Below are positions 1 to 9,143 of a stretch of DNA of 64,000 nucleotides, piece after piece. The DNA is from Pseudomonadota bacterium (lineage in GTDB: Bacteria; Pseudomonadota; Gammaproteobacteria; Burkholderiales; Burkholderiaceae_C). Every line of letters begins with the position of its first letter. Within the stretch, counting starts at the first letter, position 1. The stretch covers positions 55,729 through 119,728 of the forward strand of contig JAFEDY010000014.1 of assembly GCA_018241405.1 (NCBI GenBank), in the 5' to 3' direction. Under the pieces are notes generated by a model, which was given only the letters and a program-made list of their open reading frames with translations, was not told the origin of the DNA and ran no database searches. Position numbers and translations under genes: made by a program.

Positions 1-1
1 C

Positions 2-3000
2 CAGTTGTACGCCTATTTCGCACGCGTCGATGTCTCGCGCCTGAACCGCTATGCGGACTTGGACGGCCTGCAGGTGAATCAAGGCCGGGGCGCGCTGCGC
101 GCCTGGCTCGACGTGCAGCAGGGCCGGCTCGTGGGCGGTGCGGCCGACATGGCGCTGGGCGAGGTCAACGCCACGCTGCGCCAGGACCTGCGCCCGCTGG
201 TGCTGCACACCGTGACGGGCCGGGTCAGCGGCCGCTGGCTGGACGATGGTTTCGAGGTGGCCACCCAGAACCTGCAGTTCCTGGCCGACGACGGCCTGCG
301 CTGGAGCGGCGGCAATCTGTTCCTGCGCCACACGGCCGGAGGCCGAGCCGGCCGCGCGCAGGGCGAGCTGCGCGCCGACCGGCTGGACCTGGCCGCGCTC
401 ACGCAGATCGCCGCCCGCCTGCCGCTGGACGAGGCCGCGCACGCGGCGCTGCAAACCTATGCCCCCCAGGGTATGGTGGAGCAGCTGCAGGGCGGCTGGC
501 AGGGCCCGCTGGCGCGGCCGCAGCAATACCAGCTGCGCGGCAAGGTGACGGGCCTGGCCCTGGCCGCGCAGGATCAGGCGCCCACGGTGGCCGGCCTGGC
601 GGGCGCAAACCTGGACTTCGACCTCACGCAAACGGGCGGCCGTGCGGCGCTGGCCATGGCCGATGGCCGGCTGCTGCTGCCCGGCGTGTTCGAGGACCCG
701 GTGGTCCCCGTGCAGCGGCTCTCGGCCACGGTGCGCTGGCAGATCGACGGCCAGCGCATCGCCGTGCAGAGCGGCGACCTGCGCTTTGCCAATGCCGACG
801 CCCAGGGCGAGGCACGCCTGACCTGGCAGACGGCGGACCCGACCAGCTCAAGCGCACGCGCGCGCCTGCCCGGCGTGCTCGACCTCGTGGGCAGCCTGTC
901 ACGGGCCGATGCCACGCGCGTGCACCGCTACCTGCCGCTGGCCGTGCCCGCCCAGGCACGCCACTACGTGCGCGACGCCATCCTGGCGGGTTCGGCCAGC
1001 CAGGTGCAGTTCCGCGTCAAGGGGGACCTGCACGACTTCCCCTATGGCCATGCGCCGCGCCGGGGTGAGTTCCAGGTCGTGGTTCCGGTCAAGGACGTGA
1101 AATTCGACTACGTGCCGCCGGCCTTGCTGGCGCCGGGCGACCGACCCTGGCCGGCGCTGGCCGGCCTTGCCGGCGAGCTGGTGTTCGACCGCGCCGGCAT
1201 GGTCGTGCGCAACGTCACGGGCGGTTTTGCCGGCCAACCCAGTCTGCGCGTGCAGAAGGTCGGCGCCAAGATTGCCGACCTGGAGCACAGCGTGGTCGAG
1301 GTCGATGGCCAGGTGCGCGGCCCGCTGCAGGACATGCTGGCGCTGGTCAGCGGCTCGCAGATCGCGCAGCTCACGCATGGCGCACTGGACCGTGCCACGG
1401 CCAGCGGTGCGGCCGAACTGCAGCTGGGCCTGAACCTGCCCATAGACGCCATGGACCGCTCCCGCGTGCGCGGCAGCGTGACGCTTTCGGGCAACGAGGT
1501 GCGCTTCGTGCCCGAGGCACCCACGGTCAGCGGCGCGCGCGGCGTGGTGCAGTTCAGTGAGCGCGGCTTCGGCCTGGTCGGCGTGCAGGGCCGGGCGCTG
1601 GGCGGCGAGCTGCGCCTGGAGGGCGGCATGAGCGCCCCGCAGGCGCCAGGCGCACAGGAATCGGCCGTGCGCGTGCGTGCGCGCGGCACGGCCACGGCCG
1701 AGGGACTGGCTGCGTCGCCGCAGCTGGGCCTGCTGTCGCGCCTGGCGCGCCACGCCAGCGGCAGCGCCGCCTACAGCCTGAACATCGGTGTGCGCCGCGG
1801 CGAGCCCGAGATCCAGGTGACAACCGACCTGGTGGGCATGGCACTGGCCGCGCCGGCCCCGCTGGGCAAGGCGGCGCAGGCGCCGTTGGCTGTGCGCTTT
1901 GACAACCAGCTCACGCGTGAGGCTGCGGCCGCACCCGATACACCGCTGCAGGATCAGCTGGCGCTGGAGCTCGGTGGCGTGGCGCGCCTGGCCTATGTGC
2001 GTGCCCTCGATGGCGCACAGCCGCGTGTACTGCGCGGCGCCATTGCTGTGGGCGAGCCCGCGGCGGCGCCCCTGTCCCTGCCGGATCAGGGCGTGGTGGC
2101 CCATGCGGTGCTGGACGATGTCGATGTCGATGCCTGGCGCGCGCTGCTCGACGAGCCCGCGGCGGCAGTCGCCGCGCCCGCATCGGCGCCGGCCGGCGAG
2201 GACCGGGCGGCGGACTACCTGCCCGCGCGCCTGGCGGTGCGCGCAAGGCAGCTCACCATGCAGGGGCGCAGCCTGCACGACGTGGTGCTGGGCGCCACGC
2301 GCGCCGCCGGCGTCTGGCGTGCCAATGTGGACGCGCGCGAGCTCGACGGCTACCTGGAGTACCAGCCCGGCGGCGCACCCGCCGCCGACGGGCAGGCCGC
2401 GCAGGACCGTCTGTTTGCACGCCTGGCGCGCCTGGCCCTGCCGCAGTCGGCTGACACGCAGGTCAATGCGCTGCTCGACGCGCAGCAGCCGGCCCGGCTG
2501 CCGGCGCTGGACATCGTGGTACAGGACTTCGAGCTGCGCGGCCGGCGCCTGGGCCGCATCGACATCGAGGCGCGCAACCGCACGGCCGCCGACGGCCAGC
2601 GCGAATGGCGTCTGGCCCGTTTCAACCTGACGGCGCCCGAGGCCACGCTCACCTCCAGCGGCAGCTGGGCCCTGATCGCGGGCGCGGGCAGCGAGGCGCA
2701 GCGGCGCACGTCCATGACCTTCGAGCTCGACATCCGCGACTCGGGCGAGCTGCTGGCGCGCTTTGACATGCCGGGTGTGCTGCGCCGCGGCCAGGGGCGT
2801 ATTGGTGGCCAGGTGAGCTGGCTGGGCTCGCCGTTGTCGCCCGACTACCGCAGCCTGAACGGTCAGGCGCGCGTGGACGTGGAGTCGGGCCAGTTCCTCA
2901 AGGCCGACCCGGGCCTGGCCAAGCTGCTCGGCGTGCTCAGCCTGCAGTCGCTGCCGCGGCGCTTTGCGCTCGACTTCCGCGACGTGTTCAGCGAGGGCTT

Positions 3001-3367
3001 TGCCTTCGATTTCGTGCGTGGCGACCTGCATATTGCCAAGGGCGTGGCTACCACCAACAATCTGCAGATGAAGGGCGTGAACGCGGCCGTGCTCATGGAG
3101 GGCAGCGCCGACATGGTGCATGAGACGCAGGACCTGCATGTGGTCGTGGTGCCCGAAATCAACGCCATGACGGCCTCGCTCGTGGCCACGGCCATCAACC
3201 CGGTGGTGGGCCTGGGCAGCTTCCTGGCGCAGATGTTCCTGCGCGGGCCGCTGATGCAGGCGGCCACGCAGGAGTTCCGCATCGACGGCACCTGGGCCGA
3301 CCCGCGCGTGGAGCGCATACCGCCCCGCCGACCGTCGGCAACAGGGGACAAGGGAGAAAAGCCATGA
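2..3367 (+). CDS. YhdP family envelope protein, 5' end outside window
   Basis: The reading frame is open to the left edge, so this is the C-terminal part (about 1,120 residues) of a longer protein. The apparent TTG at base 5 is only an internal Leu codon. The content is long beta-rich AsmA/DUF3971-type sequence without catalytic motifs, ending in an AsmA-like C-terminal region (about residues 930-1085) rich in 'GxGxxxG...VSWLGSPLSPDYRSL'-type segments and a short basic tail. YhdP/TamB/YdbH proteins are inner-membrane-anchored bridges implicated in phospholipid transport to the outer membrane, and the family is normally about 1,270-1,400 residues. The stop overlaps the next start (ATGA at 3364), so the amidase is translationally coupled to it. 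The same pairing occurs in other betaproteobacteria. Family call is firm; role is from family knowledge. Confidence 0.88.
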   Translation, partial: QLYAYFARVDVSRLNRYADLDGLQVNQGRGALRAWLDVQQGRLVGGAADMALGEVNATLRQDLRPLVLHTVTGRVSGRWLDDGFEVATQNLQFLADDGLRWSGGNLFLRHTAGGRAGRAQGELRADRLDLAALTQIAARLPLDEAAHAALQTYAPQGMVEQLQGGWQGPLARPQQYQLRGKVTGLALAAQDQAPTVAGLAGANLDFDLTQTGGRAALAMADGRLLLPGVFEDPVVPVQRLSATVRWQIDGQRIAVQSGDLRFANADAQGEARLTWQTADPTSSSARARLPGVLDLVGSLSRADATRVHRYLPLAVPAQARHYVRDAILAGSASQVQFRVKGDLHDFPYGHAPRRGEFQVVVPVKDVKFDYVPPALLAPGDRPWPALAGLAGELVFDRAGMVVRNVTGGFAGQPSLRVQKVGAKIADLEHSVVEVDGQVRGPLQDMLALVSGSQIAQLTHGALDRATASGAAELQLGLNLPIDAMDRSRVRGSVTLSGNEVRFVPEAPTVSGARGVVQFSERGFGLVGVQGRALGGELRLEGGMSAPQAPGAQESAVRVRARGTATAEGLAASPQLGLLSRLARHASGSAAYSLNIGVRRGEPEIQVTTDLVGMALAAPAPLGKAAQAPLAVRFDNQLTREAAAAPDTPLQDQLALELGGVARLAYVRALDGAQPRVLRGAIAVGEPAAAPLSLPDQGVVAHAVLDDVDVDAWRALLDEPAAAVAAPASAPAGEDRAADYLPARLAVRARQLTMQGRSLHDVVLGATRAAGVWRANVDARELDGYLEYQPGGAPAADGQAAQDRLFARLARLALPQSADTQVNALLDAQQPARLPALDIVVQDFELRGRRLGRIDIEARNRTAADGQREWRLARFNLTAPEATLTSSGSWALIAGAGSEAQRRTSMTFELDIRDSGELLARFDMPGVLRRGQGRIGGQVSWLGSPLSPDYRSLNGQARVDVESGQFLKADPGLAKLLGVLSLQSLPRRFALDFRDVFSEGFAFDFVRGDLHIAKGVATTNNLQMKGVNAAVLMEGSADMVHETQDLHVVVVPEINAMTASLVATAINPVVGLGSFLAQMFLRGPLMQAATQEFRIDGTWADPRVERIPPRRPSATGDKGEKP

Positions 3368-4179
3368 AGGTCGCCGCCTTGCAAATGGTCTCGGGCGTGG
3401 CCCCTCAGGCCAATCTGGCGCAGGCGCGCAGCCTGCTGGAGCAGGCCGCCCAGGCCGGCGCGGAACTGGCCGTGCTGCCCGAATATTTCTGCGCGATGGG
3501 CCTGCGCGACGACGACAAGCTGGCGCTGCGCGAAAGCCCGGGCGACGGTCCCATACAGCAGTTCCTTGCCGGCGCCGCGCGCGCGCTGGGCCTGTGGATC
3601 GTGGGCGGCACGCTGCCGCTGGTCGCGCGCAGTGCGCAGCACGTGCACAACAGCGCGCTGGTGTTCTCGCCCGCGGGCGAGTGCGTGGCGCGCTACGACA
3701 AGATCCATTTGTTCCGCTTCGACAACGGCCGCGAGCAGTTCGACGAGGCGCGCGTGATCGAGGCCGGCAGCCGCTGCGTGCACTTCGACCTGCCGGCGCG
3801 CGATGGCCGCTGCTGGCGCGTCGGCCTGTCGGTGTGCTACGACCTGCGCTTTCCCGAGCTGTACCGGGCCCATGCGCGCGCCGGCGCCGACCTGCTGCTG
3901 GTGCCCAGCGCCTTCACCTACACCACGGGGAGCGCGCACTGGGAGCTGCTGCTGCGCGCGCGTGCCGTGGAGAACCTGGCCTATGTGCTGGCCCCGGCCC
4001 AGGGCGGCCGGCACGAAAACGGCCGGCGCACCTGGGGCCACAGCATGCTCATTGACCCCTGGGGCCAGGTGCTGGCGCAGCGGGACGAGGGTGCGGGCGT
4101 GGTGCTGGGCGAACTCGATGCAGACCACCTGCAGCAGCTGCGCCGCCAGCTGCCGGCACTGGAACACCGCGTGTTGTGA
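3364..4179 (+). CDS. Carbon-nitrogen hydrolase (Nit/omega-amidase-like)
   Basis: A 271-residue nitrilase-superfamily amidase. The Glu-Lys-Cys triad is visible: E40 in 'AVLPEYF', K113 in 'YDKIHLF' and C158 in 'SVCYDLRFPELY'. This pattern is typical of the Nit1/Nit2 branch, whose members hydrolyse deaminated glutathione or alpha-keto acid omega-amides; the exact substrate cannot be read from sequence. Length is normal for the branch. The ATG overlaps the stop of the YhdP gene by four bases, and its own stop overlaps the GTG of the sensor kinase, so the three are probably one transcript. No signal peptide is seen; a cytoplasmic location is expected. Confidence 0.9.
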   Translation: MKVAALQMVSGVAPQANLAQARSLLEQAAQAGAELAVLPEYFCAMGLRDDDKLALRESPGDGPIQQFLAGAARALGLWIVGGTLPLVARSAQHVHNSALVFSPAGECVARYDKIHLFRFDNGREQFDEARVIEAGSRCVHFDLPARDGRCWRVGLSVCYDLRFPELYRAHARAGADLLLVPSAFTYTTGSAHWELLLRARAVENLAYVLAPAQGGRHENGRRTWGHSMLIDPWGQVLAQRDEGAGVVLGELDADHLQQLRRQLPALEHRVL

Positions 4180-6287
4180 GGGTGCGGGCGGTGGAGCAGG
4201 GCATGGATCAGGGTGCGGACCAGGGCGTGGCGGCGGCCGTGCCGGCCGACGCCCTGGGGCCGCCGCAGGGCCCGGCCCAGCGCCGCTGGCGCCGCTGGGC
4301 GGGTGCCTGGCGCCGCTGGTCGCTGTGGGCGCTGCTGTTGCTGCTGGTGGCCAGCATGCTGGGCACGCTGGTGTGGCTGGCAGGACGCTACGAGGCCAGC
4401 CAGGTGCAGGCGCGCCTGGAGCGCGATACGGCAGAGTCCGTGTCTGACATTCGCAACGCCTTTGCGCGCAACCTGCAGAACCTGCAGGCGCTGCAGGCGG
4501 GCGAGCCCGACCTCGCCGCGTGGGAGGCGCGTGCCGCCGAGCTGCTGGCCCAGCGGCGCGAGCTGGTGCACCTTGAGTGGCGCGACGCCCAGCTGCACTT
4601 GCGCGGCCACGCTGAATCGCCCTACCGGCCGCAGCACTGGGACCCCAGCAAGCGCGACAGCCTGCACTCGGAGGCCACGCTGGCCTGCACCAATGCGCGG
4701 CGCATCACCGGGCCGTCCTACTCCAGCAGCTACTACCAGCCTATGCCCGACGGCGTGGGCTCGGAAATGATGGAGGTCTGCCTGCCGCAGATGCAGGACG
4801 GGCAAGTGCGCGGCTTCGTCGTAGCCACCTATTCGCTGCAGACCGTGCTGCAGGACCTGGTCGCACCCAGCCTGCAGCGCACGCAGGAGGTGTCGTTCAC
4901 CGAGGCGGACGGCACGCGCCTGGCGATCATCGGTGCCATGCGCCGCGGCTCGCGCATGTTCACGGCGCAGCAGCTGTTCGACCTGCCGGGCAGTACCCTG
5001 GTGCTGCGCATGGACGGCTGGCATGCCGCGCCCAGCGTGTTTCCCAACGTGCTCACGGCGCTGGTCACGGCCATGTCGATCGCGCTGGTGTCGGTGCTGG
5101 TGGTGCTGGTGCGCGACAACCGGCGCCGCCTGCGTGCCGAGCGCGACCTGGGCGAGGCGCTGGCGTTTCGCAAGACCATGGAGGACTCGCTGATCACGGG
5201 ACTGCGTGCGCGCGACCTGGGCGGACGCATCACCTACGTGAACCCGGCGTTTTGCGACATGGTGGGCTACACGGCCGCGGAGCTCGTGGGCCAGACCTCG
5301 CCGCCCTACTGGCCGCCGGAGCATGCGCACGAATACGCCGAGCGCCAGTCCGTGCGCATGGCGGGCCGGCTGGATCCGCCGCGCGAGGGCTATGAGACCA
5401 CCTTCATGCGCAAGAACGGCCAGCGCTTTCCGGTGATGATCTACGAGGCGCCGCTGATCAATGCCCATGGCCTGCACACGGGCTGGATGGGTTCGTTCCT
5501 CGACGTGAGCGCGCAGCGGCGCATGGAGGAGCTCTCGCGTGCGTCCCAGGAGCGCCTGCAGGCCACGGCGCGACTGGCCACCGTCGGCGAGATGGCCTCG
5601 CTCCTGAGCCACGAGCTGAACCAGCCGCTGGCCGCCATCTCCAGCTACGCCACGGGTTCGTTGAACCTGCTCGCGGTGCCGGATGGCGCCGCGCAGGATC
5701 TTGCCGACCTGCGCGTGGGCGTGCAGCGCATCGCGCAGCAGGCCGAGCGCGCCGGGCGCATCATCAAGAGCGTGCACGACTTCGTGCGCCGGCGCGACCA
5801 GTCGCGCGAACCGATCACGGCGCAGCAGCTGTTCGACGCCGTGCTGCCGTTGATCAGGCTGCAGGCGCACAAGCTGGGCGTGCGCGTGCAGCTGGACATC
5901 AGGCCGGGCCTGCCCCCGGTGCTGTGCGACGCCACCATGGTCGAGCAGGTGCTGCTGAACCTGGCGCGCAACGCCATGCAGTCCATGGACGACCCGCAGA
6001 TTCACCCGCGCATCCTGGAGCTGCGCGTGCGCCGCGCCGCCTCCAACGCCGCCAAGGGCTGGCTCGAATTCTCCGTGGCCGACATGGGCCTGGGCATTGC
6101 GCCCGAGGTGGCCGAGCGCCTGTTCACGCCGTTCTACACCACGCGCGCCGAGGGCATGGGGCTGGGCCTGAGCCTGTGCCGCACGGTGGTGGAGCAGCAT
6201 GGGGGCTTTCTGGGCCACGCGGCGCGCGCGCCACGTGGTACGGTATTCACCTTCACTCTGCCCGTATTCCAGGACACCGAACTCTGA
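4176..6287 (+). CDS. PAS-domain sensor histidine kinase (DctS/FixL-like)
   Basis: A 703-residue membrane kinase. Order: cytoplasmic basic N-terminus, TM helix about 49-70, periplasmic sensor region about 71-288, second TM about 291-311, PAS domain about 330-450, HisKA with the phospho-acceptor in 'LLSHELNQPLAAISSY' (H479), and a HATPase domain with N-box 'NLARNAMQSM' and G-boxes 'DMGLGI' and 'GMGLGLSLC'. The layout matches DctS-type kinases that sense C4-dicarboxylates, but no dicarboxylate transporter lies in the window, so the ligand is unknown. GTG at 4176 overlaps the upstream stop (GTGA). An ATG at 4204 lies in another frame, so GTG is preferred. The stop overlaps the regulator start (TGATG), which makes this a tight operon. 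Confidence 0.9.
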   Translation: MRVRAVEQGMDQGADQGVAAAVPADALGPPQGPAQRRWRRWAGAWRRWSLWALLLLLVASMLGTLVWLAGRYEASQVQARLERDTAESVSDIRNAFARNLQNLQALQAGEPDLAAWEARAAELLAQRRELVHLEWRDAQLHLRGHAESPYRPQHWDPSKRDSLHSEATLACTNARRITGPSYSSSYYQPMPDGVGSEMMEVCLPQMQDGQVRGFVVATYSLQTVLQDLVAPSLQRTQEVSFTEADGTRLAIIGAMRRGSRMFTAQQLFDLPGSTLVLRMDGWHAAPSVFPNVLTALVTAMSIALVSVLVVLVRDNRRRLRAERDLGEALAFRKTMEDSLITGLRARDLGGRITYVNPAFCDMVGYTAAELVGQTSPPYWPPEHAHEYAERQSVRMAGRLDPPREGYETTFMRKNGQRFPVMIYEAPLINAHGLHTGWMGSFLDVSAQRRMEELSRASQERLQATARLATVGEMASLLSHELNQPLAAISSYATGSLNLLAVPDGAAQDLADLRVGVQRIAQQAERAGRIIKSVHDFVRRRDQSREPITAQQLFDAVLPLIRLQAHKLGVRVQLDIRPGLPPVLCDATMVEQVLLNLARNAMQSMDDPQIHPRILELRVRRAASNAAKGWLEFSVADMGLGIAPEVAERLFTPFYTTRAEGMGLGLSLCRTVVEQHGGFLGHAARAPRGTVFTFTLPVFQDTEL

Positions 6288-6922
6288 TGGAACCCACAGC
6301 CAACGCCACCGTGTACATCGTGGACGACGATGCCGAGGTGCGCGAGGCGCTGGCCTGGCTGCTGCGCTCGCGCCGTCTGTTCAGCGAGGTCTTCGCCAGC
6401 GCCGAGGCCTTCGAGCTCATGCTGTCCGAGCGCGCCGCCCGCGGCCTGCCCCAGCGCCAGCCCTGCTGCCTGCTGCTGGACGTGCGCATGCCCGGCATGA
6501 GCGGCCTGGCCCTGTTCGACAAGATGGTCGAGCGCGGCGACACGGCCGGCATGCCGGTGATCTTTCTGACCGGCCATGCCGACGTGCCCACGGCCGTGGC
6601 CACCGTCAAGCGCGGCGCGTTTGACTTCTGCGAAAAGCCGTTCTCGGACAACCAGCTGGTGGACCGCGTGCAGGCGGCGCTGGAGCAGTCGGCACAGCAC
6701 CTGCAGGCCTGCCGCGCGCGCCATGTGCTGCAGGACCGGCTGGCCGAACTCACCGAGCGCGAGCGCGACGTCATGCACCTGGTGGTCGAGGGCCTGCCCA
6801 ACAAGCTGATCGCCGACCAGCTCGACATCAGCGTGCGCACGGTGGAGGTGCACCGCGCGCGCGTGTTCGACAAGATGCAGGTCAAGTCGGCGGTGGAACT
6901 GGCCAACTTGTTGCGCTCTTAA
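6287..6922 (+). CDS. FixJ/DctR-like response regulator (receiver + LuxR HTH)
   Basis: A 211-residue regulator. The receiver domain has the acidic pair in 'YIVDDDAEV', phospho-acceptor D65 in 'LLLDVRMPGMSG', Thr in 'FLTGHAD' and Lys in 'FCEKPF'. A C-terminal LuxR/GerE helix-turn-helix follows ('LTERERDVMHLVVEGLPNK', then 'ISVRTVEVHRARVFDKM'). It is the cognate partner of the kinase immediately upstream, sharing one base with its stop codon (stop 6285-6287, ATG 6287-6289). The longer frame beginning further upstream is an artefact. Targets are not visible in the window. Confidence 0.92.
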   Translation: MEPTANATVYIVDDDAEVREALAWLLRSRRLFSEVFASAEAFELMLSERAARGLPQRQPCCLLLDVRMPGMSGLALFDKMVERGDTAGMPVIFLTGHADVPTAVATVKRGAFDFCEKPFSDNQLVDRVQAALEQSAQHLQACRARHVLQDRLAELTERERDVMHLVVEGLPNKLIADQLDISVRTVEVHRARVFDKMQVKSAVELANLLRS

Positions 6923-6991
6923 TCCAGTCGAGGGTTATGGGTCGTGGGCCGTGCGCGGACAGCCGCAAAACGCCCAACGGTCAACGTTTGC

Positions 6992-7639
6992 TTACCCCTG
7001 GCGTTCGCCCATGAAAATTTCCACGCGGCGGTTGCGCGAGCGGCCCTCGGCCGAGTCGTTGCTGGCGATGGGGTCGCGCGCGCCGCGGCCTTCCACATGA
7101 ATGCGCGCGCCGCTCACGCCGCGCGCGGTCAGGTAGTTGCGCGTGCTCTCGGCGCGATCGAGCGACAGCGGGTTGTTGATGGCGTCACTGCCCGTGGAGT
7201 CGGTATAGCCGATGATGCGCACGTCGGCGTTGGGGTTGTTGCGCAAGCCGTCGGCAAAACGGTCCAGTATGGGGCGGAAGCTCGGCTGTATGTCGGATCG
7301 GTTGGTGGCGAACGAGATGTCGCTCGGTATGTCGAGCTTGAGCTGGTTGTCCGCCGTCTGCGATACCGTGACGCCCGTGCCGCGTGTGGCGGCCTGCATC
7401 TCCTGCTTCTGCTTTTCCATGTGCTGCGACCAGATGTAGGTGCCCAAAGCGCCCACGCCCGCCCCGATCACGGCGCCGGTGCCCGCATGGCCGCCGGTCA
7501 TCGCGCCTATGGCGGCGCCGCCCAGGGCGCCCGCGCCCGCGCCAATGGCAGTGCGGCGCTGGGTGTCGCTCATGTCGGCGCAGCCGGTCGCCAGCATGAC
7601 GGCGGCGGCGGTGGCGCTGATGAGAAGGGGTTTGCGCAT
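6992..7639 (-). CDS. OmpA-family lipoprotein with glycine zipper (YiaD-like)
   Basis: A 215-residue envelope protein. The start is the ATG at 7639, which follows an AAGGAG Shine-Dalgarno; the longer open frame upstream is unlikely. The N-terminal signal ends in a lipobox 'MLATGC'. A Gly-zipper segment follows ('IGAGAGALGGAAIGAM'), then a C-terminal OmpA peptidoglycan-binding domain with 'GYTDSTGSD' and 'NPLSLDRAESTRNYL' plus the closing 'RNRRVEI'. These proteins tether the outer membrane to the cell wall. It is convergent with the response regulator, with about 70 bases between and no clear terminator hairpin. Confidence 0.9.
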   Translation of the reverse strand: MRKPLLISATAAAVMLATGCADMSDTQRRTAIGAGAGALGGAAIGAMTGGHAGTGAVIGAGVGALGTYIWSQHMEKQKQEMQAATRGTGVTVSQTADNQLKLDIPSDISFATNRSDIQPSFRPILDRFADGLRNNPNADVRIIGYTDSTGSDAINNPLSLDRAESTRNYLTARGVSGARIHVEGRGARDPIASNDSAEGRSRNRRVEIFMGERQG

Positions 7640-7772
7640 GATGAATCGCTCCTTGTGTCCCAATGCAGAAATCCTGCGTGCAGCGTAGCCAGCGCCACGC
7701 CTTGGGTCTGTAGGACAGCGGCCCAGCTGCAGGCGGGGCGCGCAAACAAGTGTCAAGCGCGTATCCGTCCGC

Positions 7773-7901
7773 TTACGCGTCCTTGTCCTTGTCCGTGGGC
7801 GGTGGCAGCTCGCCGCGCCTGCGGCCCGAGAACATGGTCCACCAGATAATTCCTACGAAAATCAACAGTGCCAGCAGCGCCTCAAGCAAAATCAGTCCCA
7901 T
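7773..7901 (-). CDS. Small single-TM protein, 42 residues
   Basis: A 42-residue protein: hydrophobic helix about residues 3-24 ('LLEALLALLIFVGIIWW'), a basic stretch (FSGRRRGE) and an acidic/Lys tail ending DKDKDA. It has a plausible ribosome site (GGGAGACGAAGG) upstream of ATG at 7901. The frame continues open further upstream, but that extension is antisense to mltA. It is head-to-head with mltA, and the two ATGs overlap within one CATG palindrome (7899-7902). Function is unknown; the composition suggests a small inner-membrane protein. I support it as real because it has a coherent TM-plus-charged-tail design and a ribosome site. Confidence 0.6.
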   Translation of the reverse strand: MGLILLEALLALLIFVGIIWWTMFSGRRRGELPPPTDKDKDA

Positions 7902-9036
7902 GAACCTTCGTCTCCCGCGTCTGGTTGTAACGGCGCTGATTGTAGGAATCCTCGCGGCCTGCTCCTCCAGCCCGCCGCTGCCGGACGTCGCGCCACCGCC
8001 GTCCGCCCGGCCGCCGGCCGCGGTGGCGGTGCCCGTGCCCGGGACGCTGGTGCAGTCCAAGAGCCGCTGGGTGCCCGCCGCCTGGAGCGAGCTGCCGGGC
8101 TTCGAGGGCGACGCGCTGCACGAGGCCTGGAACGCCTGGCTGCGCAGTTGCGAGCGCCCGGCGCCGGCCTTCGCCGCGCTGTGCGGCGACGTGCGCCGCC
8201 TGACCATCGCCGAGCCCGACGCGCAGCGCGAGTGGATGATGCAGCGCCTGCAGCCCTACCGCATCGAGTCGCTCGACGGCGGTGCCGACGGCCTGCTCAC
8301 GGGCTATTTCGAGCCCTATCTGGACGCCGCGCGCCAGCCCGGCAACGGCTTTATCGTGCCCCTGTATGCGCCGCCGGCCGACCTGGCGGTGCGCAAGCCC
8401 TGGTACACGCGCCAGCAGATCGATACCCTGCGCGAGGCCCAGGCCGCCCTGCAGGGCCGCGCCATCGCCTGGGTGCGCGACCCGGTGCAGGCCATGGTGC
8501 TGCACATCCAGGGCTCGGGCCGGCTGCGCGTGCGGGAGGCCGACGGCAGCCAGCGCCTGGTGCGCCTGGCGTTCGCAGGCACCAATGACCAACCCTACAA
8601 GAGCGTGGGCCGGTGGCTGCTGGACCAGGGCCTGGTGCGCGACGCCACCTGGCCTGGCATCACGGCCTGGGTGCAGCAGAACCCCCAGCGCGTCAACGAA
8701 ATGCTGTGGTCCAACCCGCGCTATGTGTTCTTCCGTGAGGAGCCGCTCGACGCGCTGGACGCCGCCTTCGGCCCCAAAGGCGCGCAGGGCGTGCCGCTGA
8801 CGCCCGGGCGATCCATCGCTGTGGACCGCCAGAGCATTCCCTATGGCACGCCGGTGTGGCTGGCCTCCAGCGGGCCCACGGCCCAGCTGTCGCGCCTGGT
8901 GCTGGCGCAGGACACGGGCAGCGCCATCCTGGGCGCGGTGCGCGCCGACTACTTCACGGGCTGGGGCCAGGAGGCGGGCGACATGGCCGGGCGCCTGAAG
9001 CAGAACCTGCGTCTGTGGGCGCTGTGGCCCAGGTAG
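7900..9036 (+). CDS. mltA: Membrane-bound lytic murein transglycosylase A
   Basis: A 378-residue lipoprotein that cleaves peptidoglycan to 1,6-anhydro-muropeptides at the outer membrane. The signal peptide MNLRLPRLVVTALIVGILAA ends before lipidated C21. An MltA barrel domain follows ('LTGYFEPYLDAAR', 'MVLHIQGSGRLR', 'NDQPYKSVGRWLLDQG'), then a 3D (three-Asp) domain with 'AQDTGSAILGAVRADYFTGW' carrying the catalytic Asp region. ATG 7900 is chosen because it gives a complete signal peptide; the upstream in-frame extension is polar. No strong Shine-Dalgarno is visible, and the region is occupied by the divergent small gene. Confidence 0.93.
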   Translation: MNLRLPRLVVTALIVGILAACSSSPPLPDVAPPPSARPPAAVAVPVPGTLVQSKSRWVPAAWSELPGFEGDALHEAWNAWLRSCERPAPAFAALCGDVRRLTIAEPDAQREWMMQRLQPYRIESLDGGADGLLTGYFEPYLDAARQPGNGFIVPLYAPPADLAVRKPWYTRQQIDTLREAQAALQGRAIAWVRDPVQAMVLHIQGSGRLRVREADGSQRLVRLAFAGTNDQPYKSVGRWLLDQGLVRDATWPGITAWVQQNPQRVNEMLWSNPRYVFFREEPLDALDAAFGPKGAQGVPLTPGRSIAVDRQSIPYGTPVWLASSGPTAQLSRLVLAQDTGSAILGAVRADYFTGWGQEAGDMAGRLKQNLRLWALWPR

Positions 9037-9040
9037 TGCT

Positions 9041-9140
9041 ATTCAATATATAGCTGGCAGCGATTGCTGTGTGGGCATTCCATGGGGGTTGCGCCTGAAA
9101 CGCCCGCAGAACGTGCGCTAGCCGCTACTGATAGCAGAGC
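9041..9140. repeat. Dispersed Comamonad-type repeat, inverted pair
   Basis: Downstream of mltA lie two facing copies of the dispersed element. The left one reads ATATAGCTGGCAGCGATTGC and the right one, on the minus strand, reads TGCTATCAGTAGCGGCTAGC followed by GCACGTTCTGCGGGCG. The right copy closely resembles the segment inside leuS near 37950. The pair sits between two converging genes. Confidence 0.55.
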
Positions 9141-9143
9141 GGA

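Noticed and set aside
899..3139. 746-residue minus-strand frame across the YhdP gene
   Set aside because: Low-complexity, His/Gln/Arg-rich shadow of the plus-strand gene; no ribosome site or family features.
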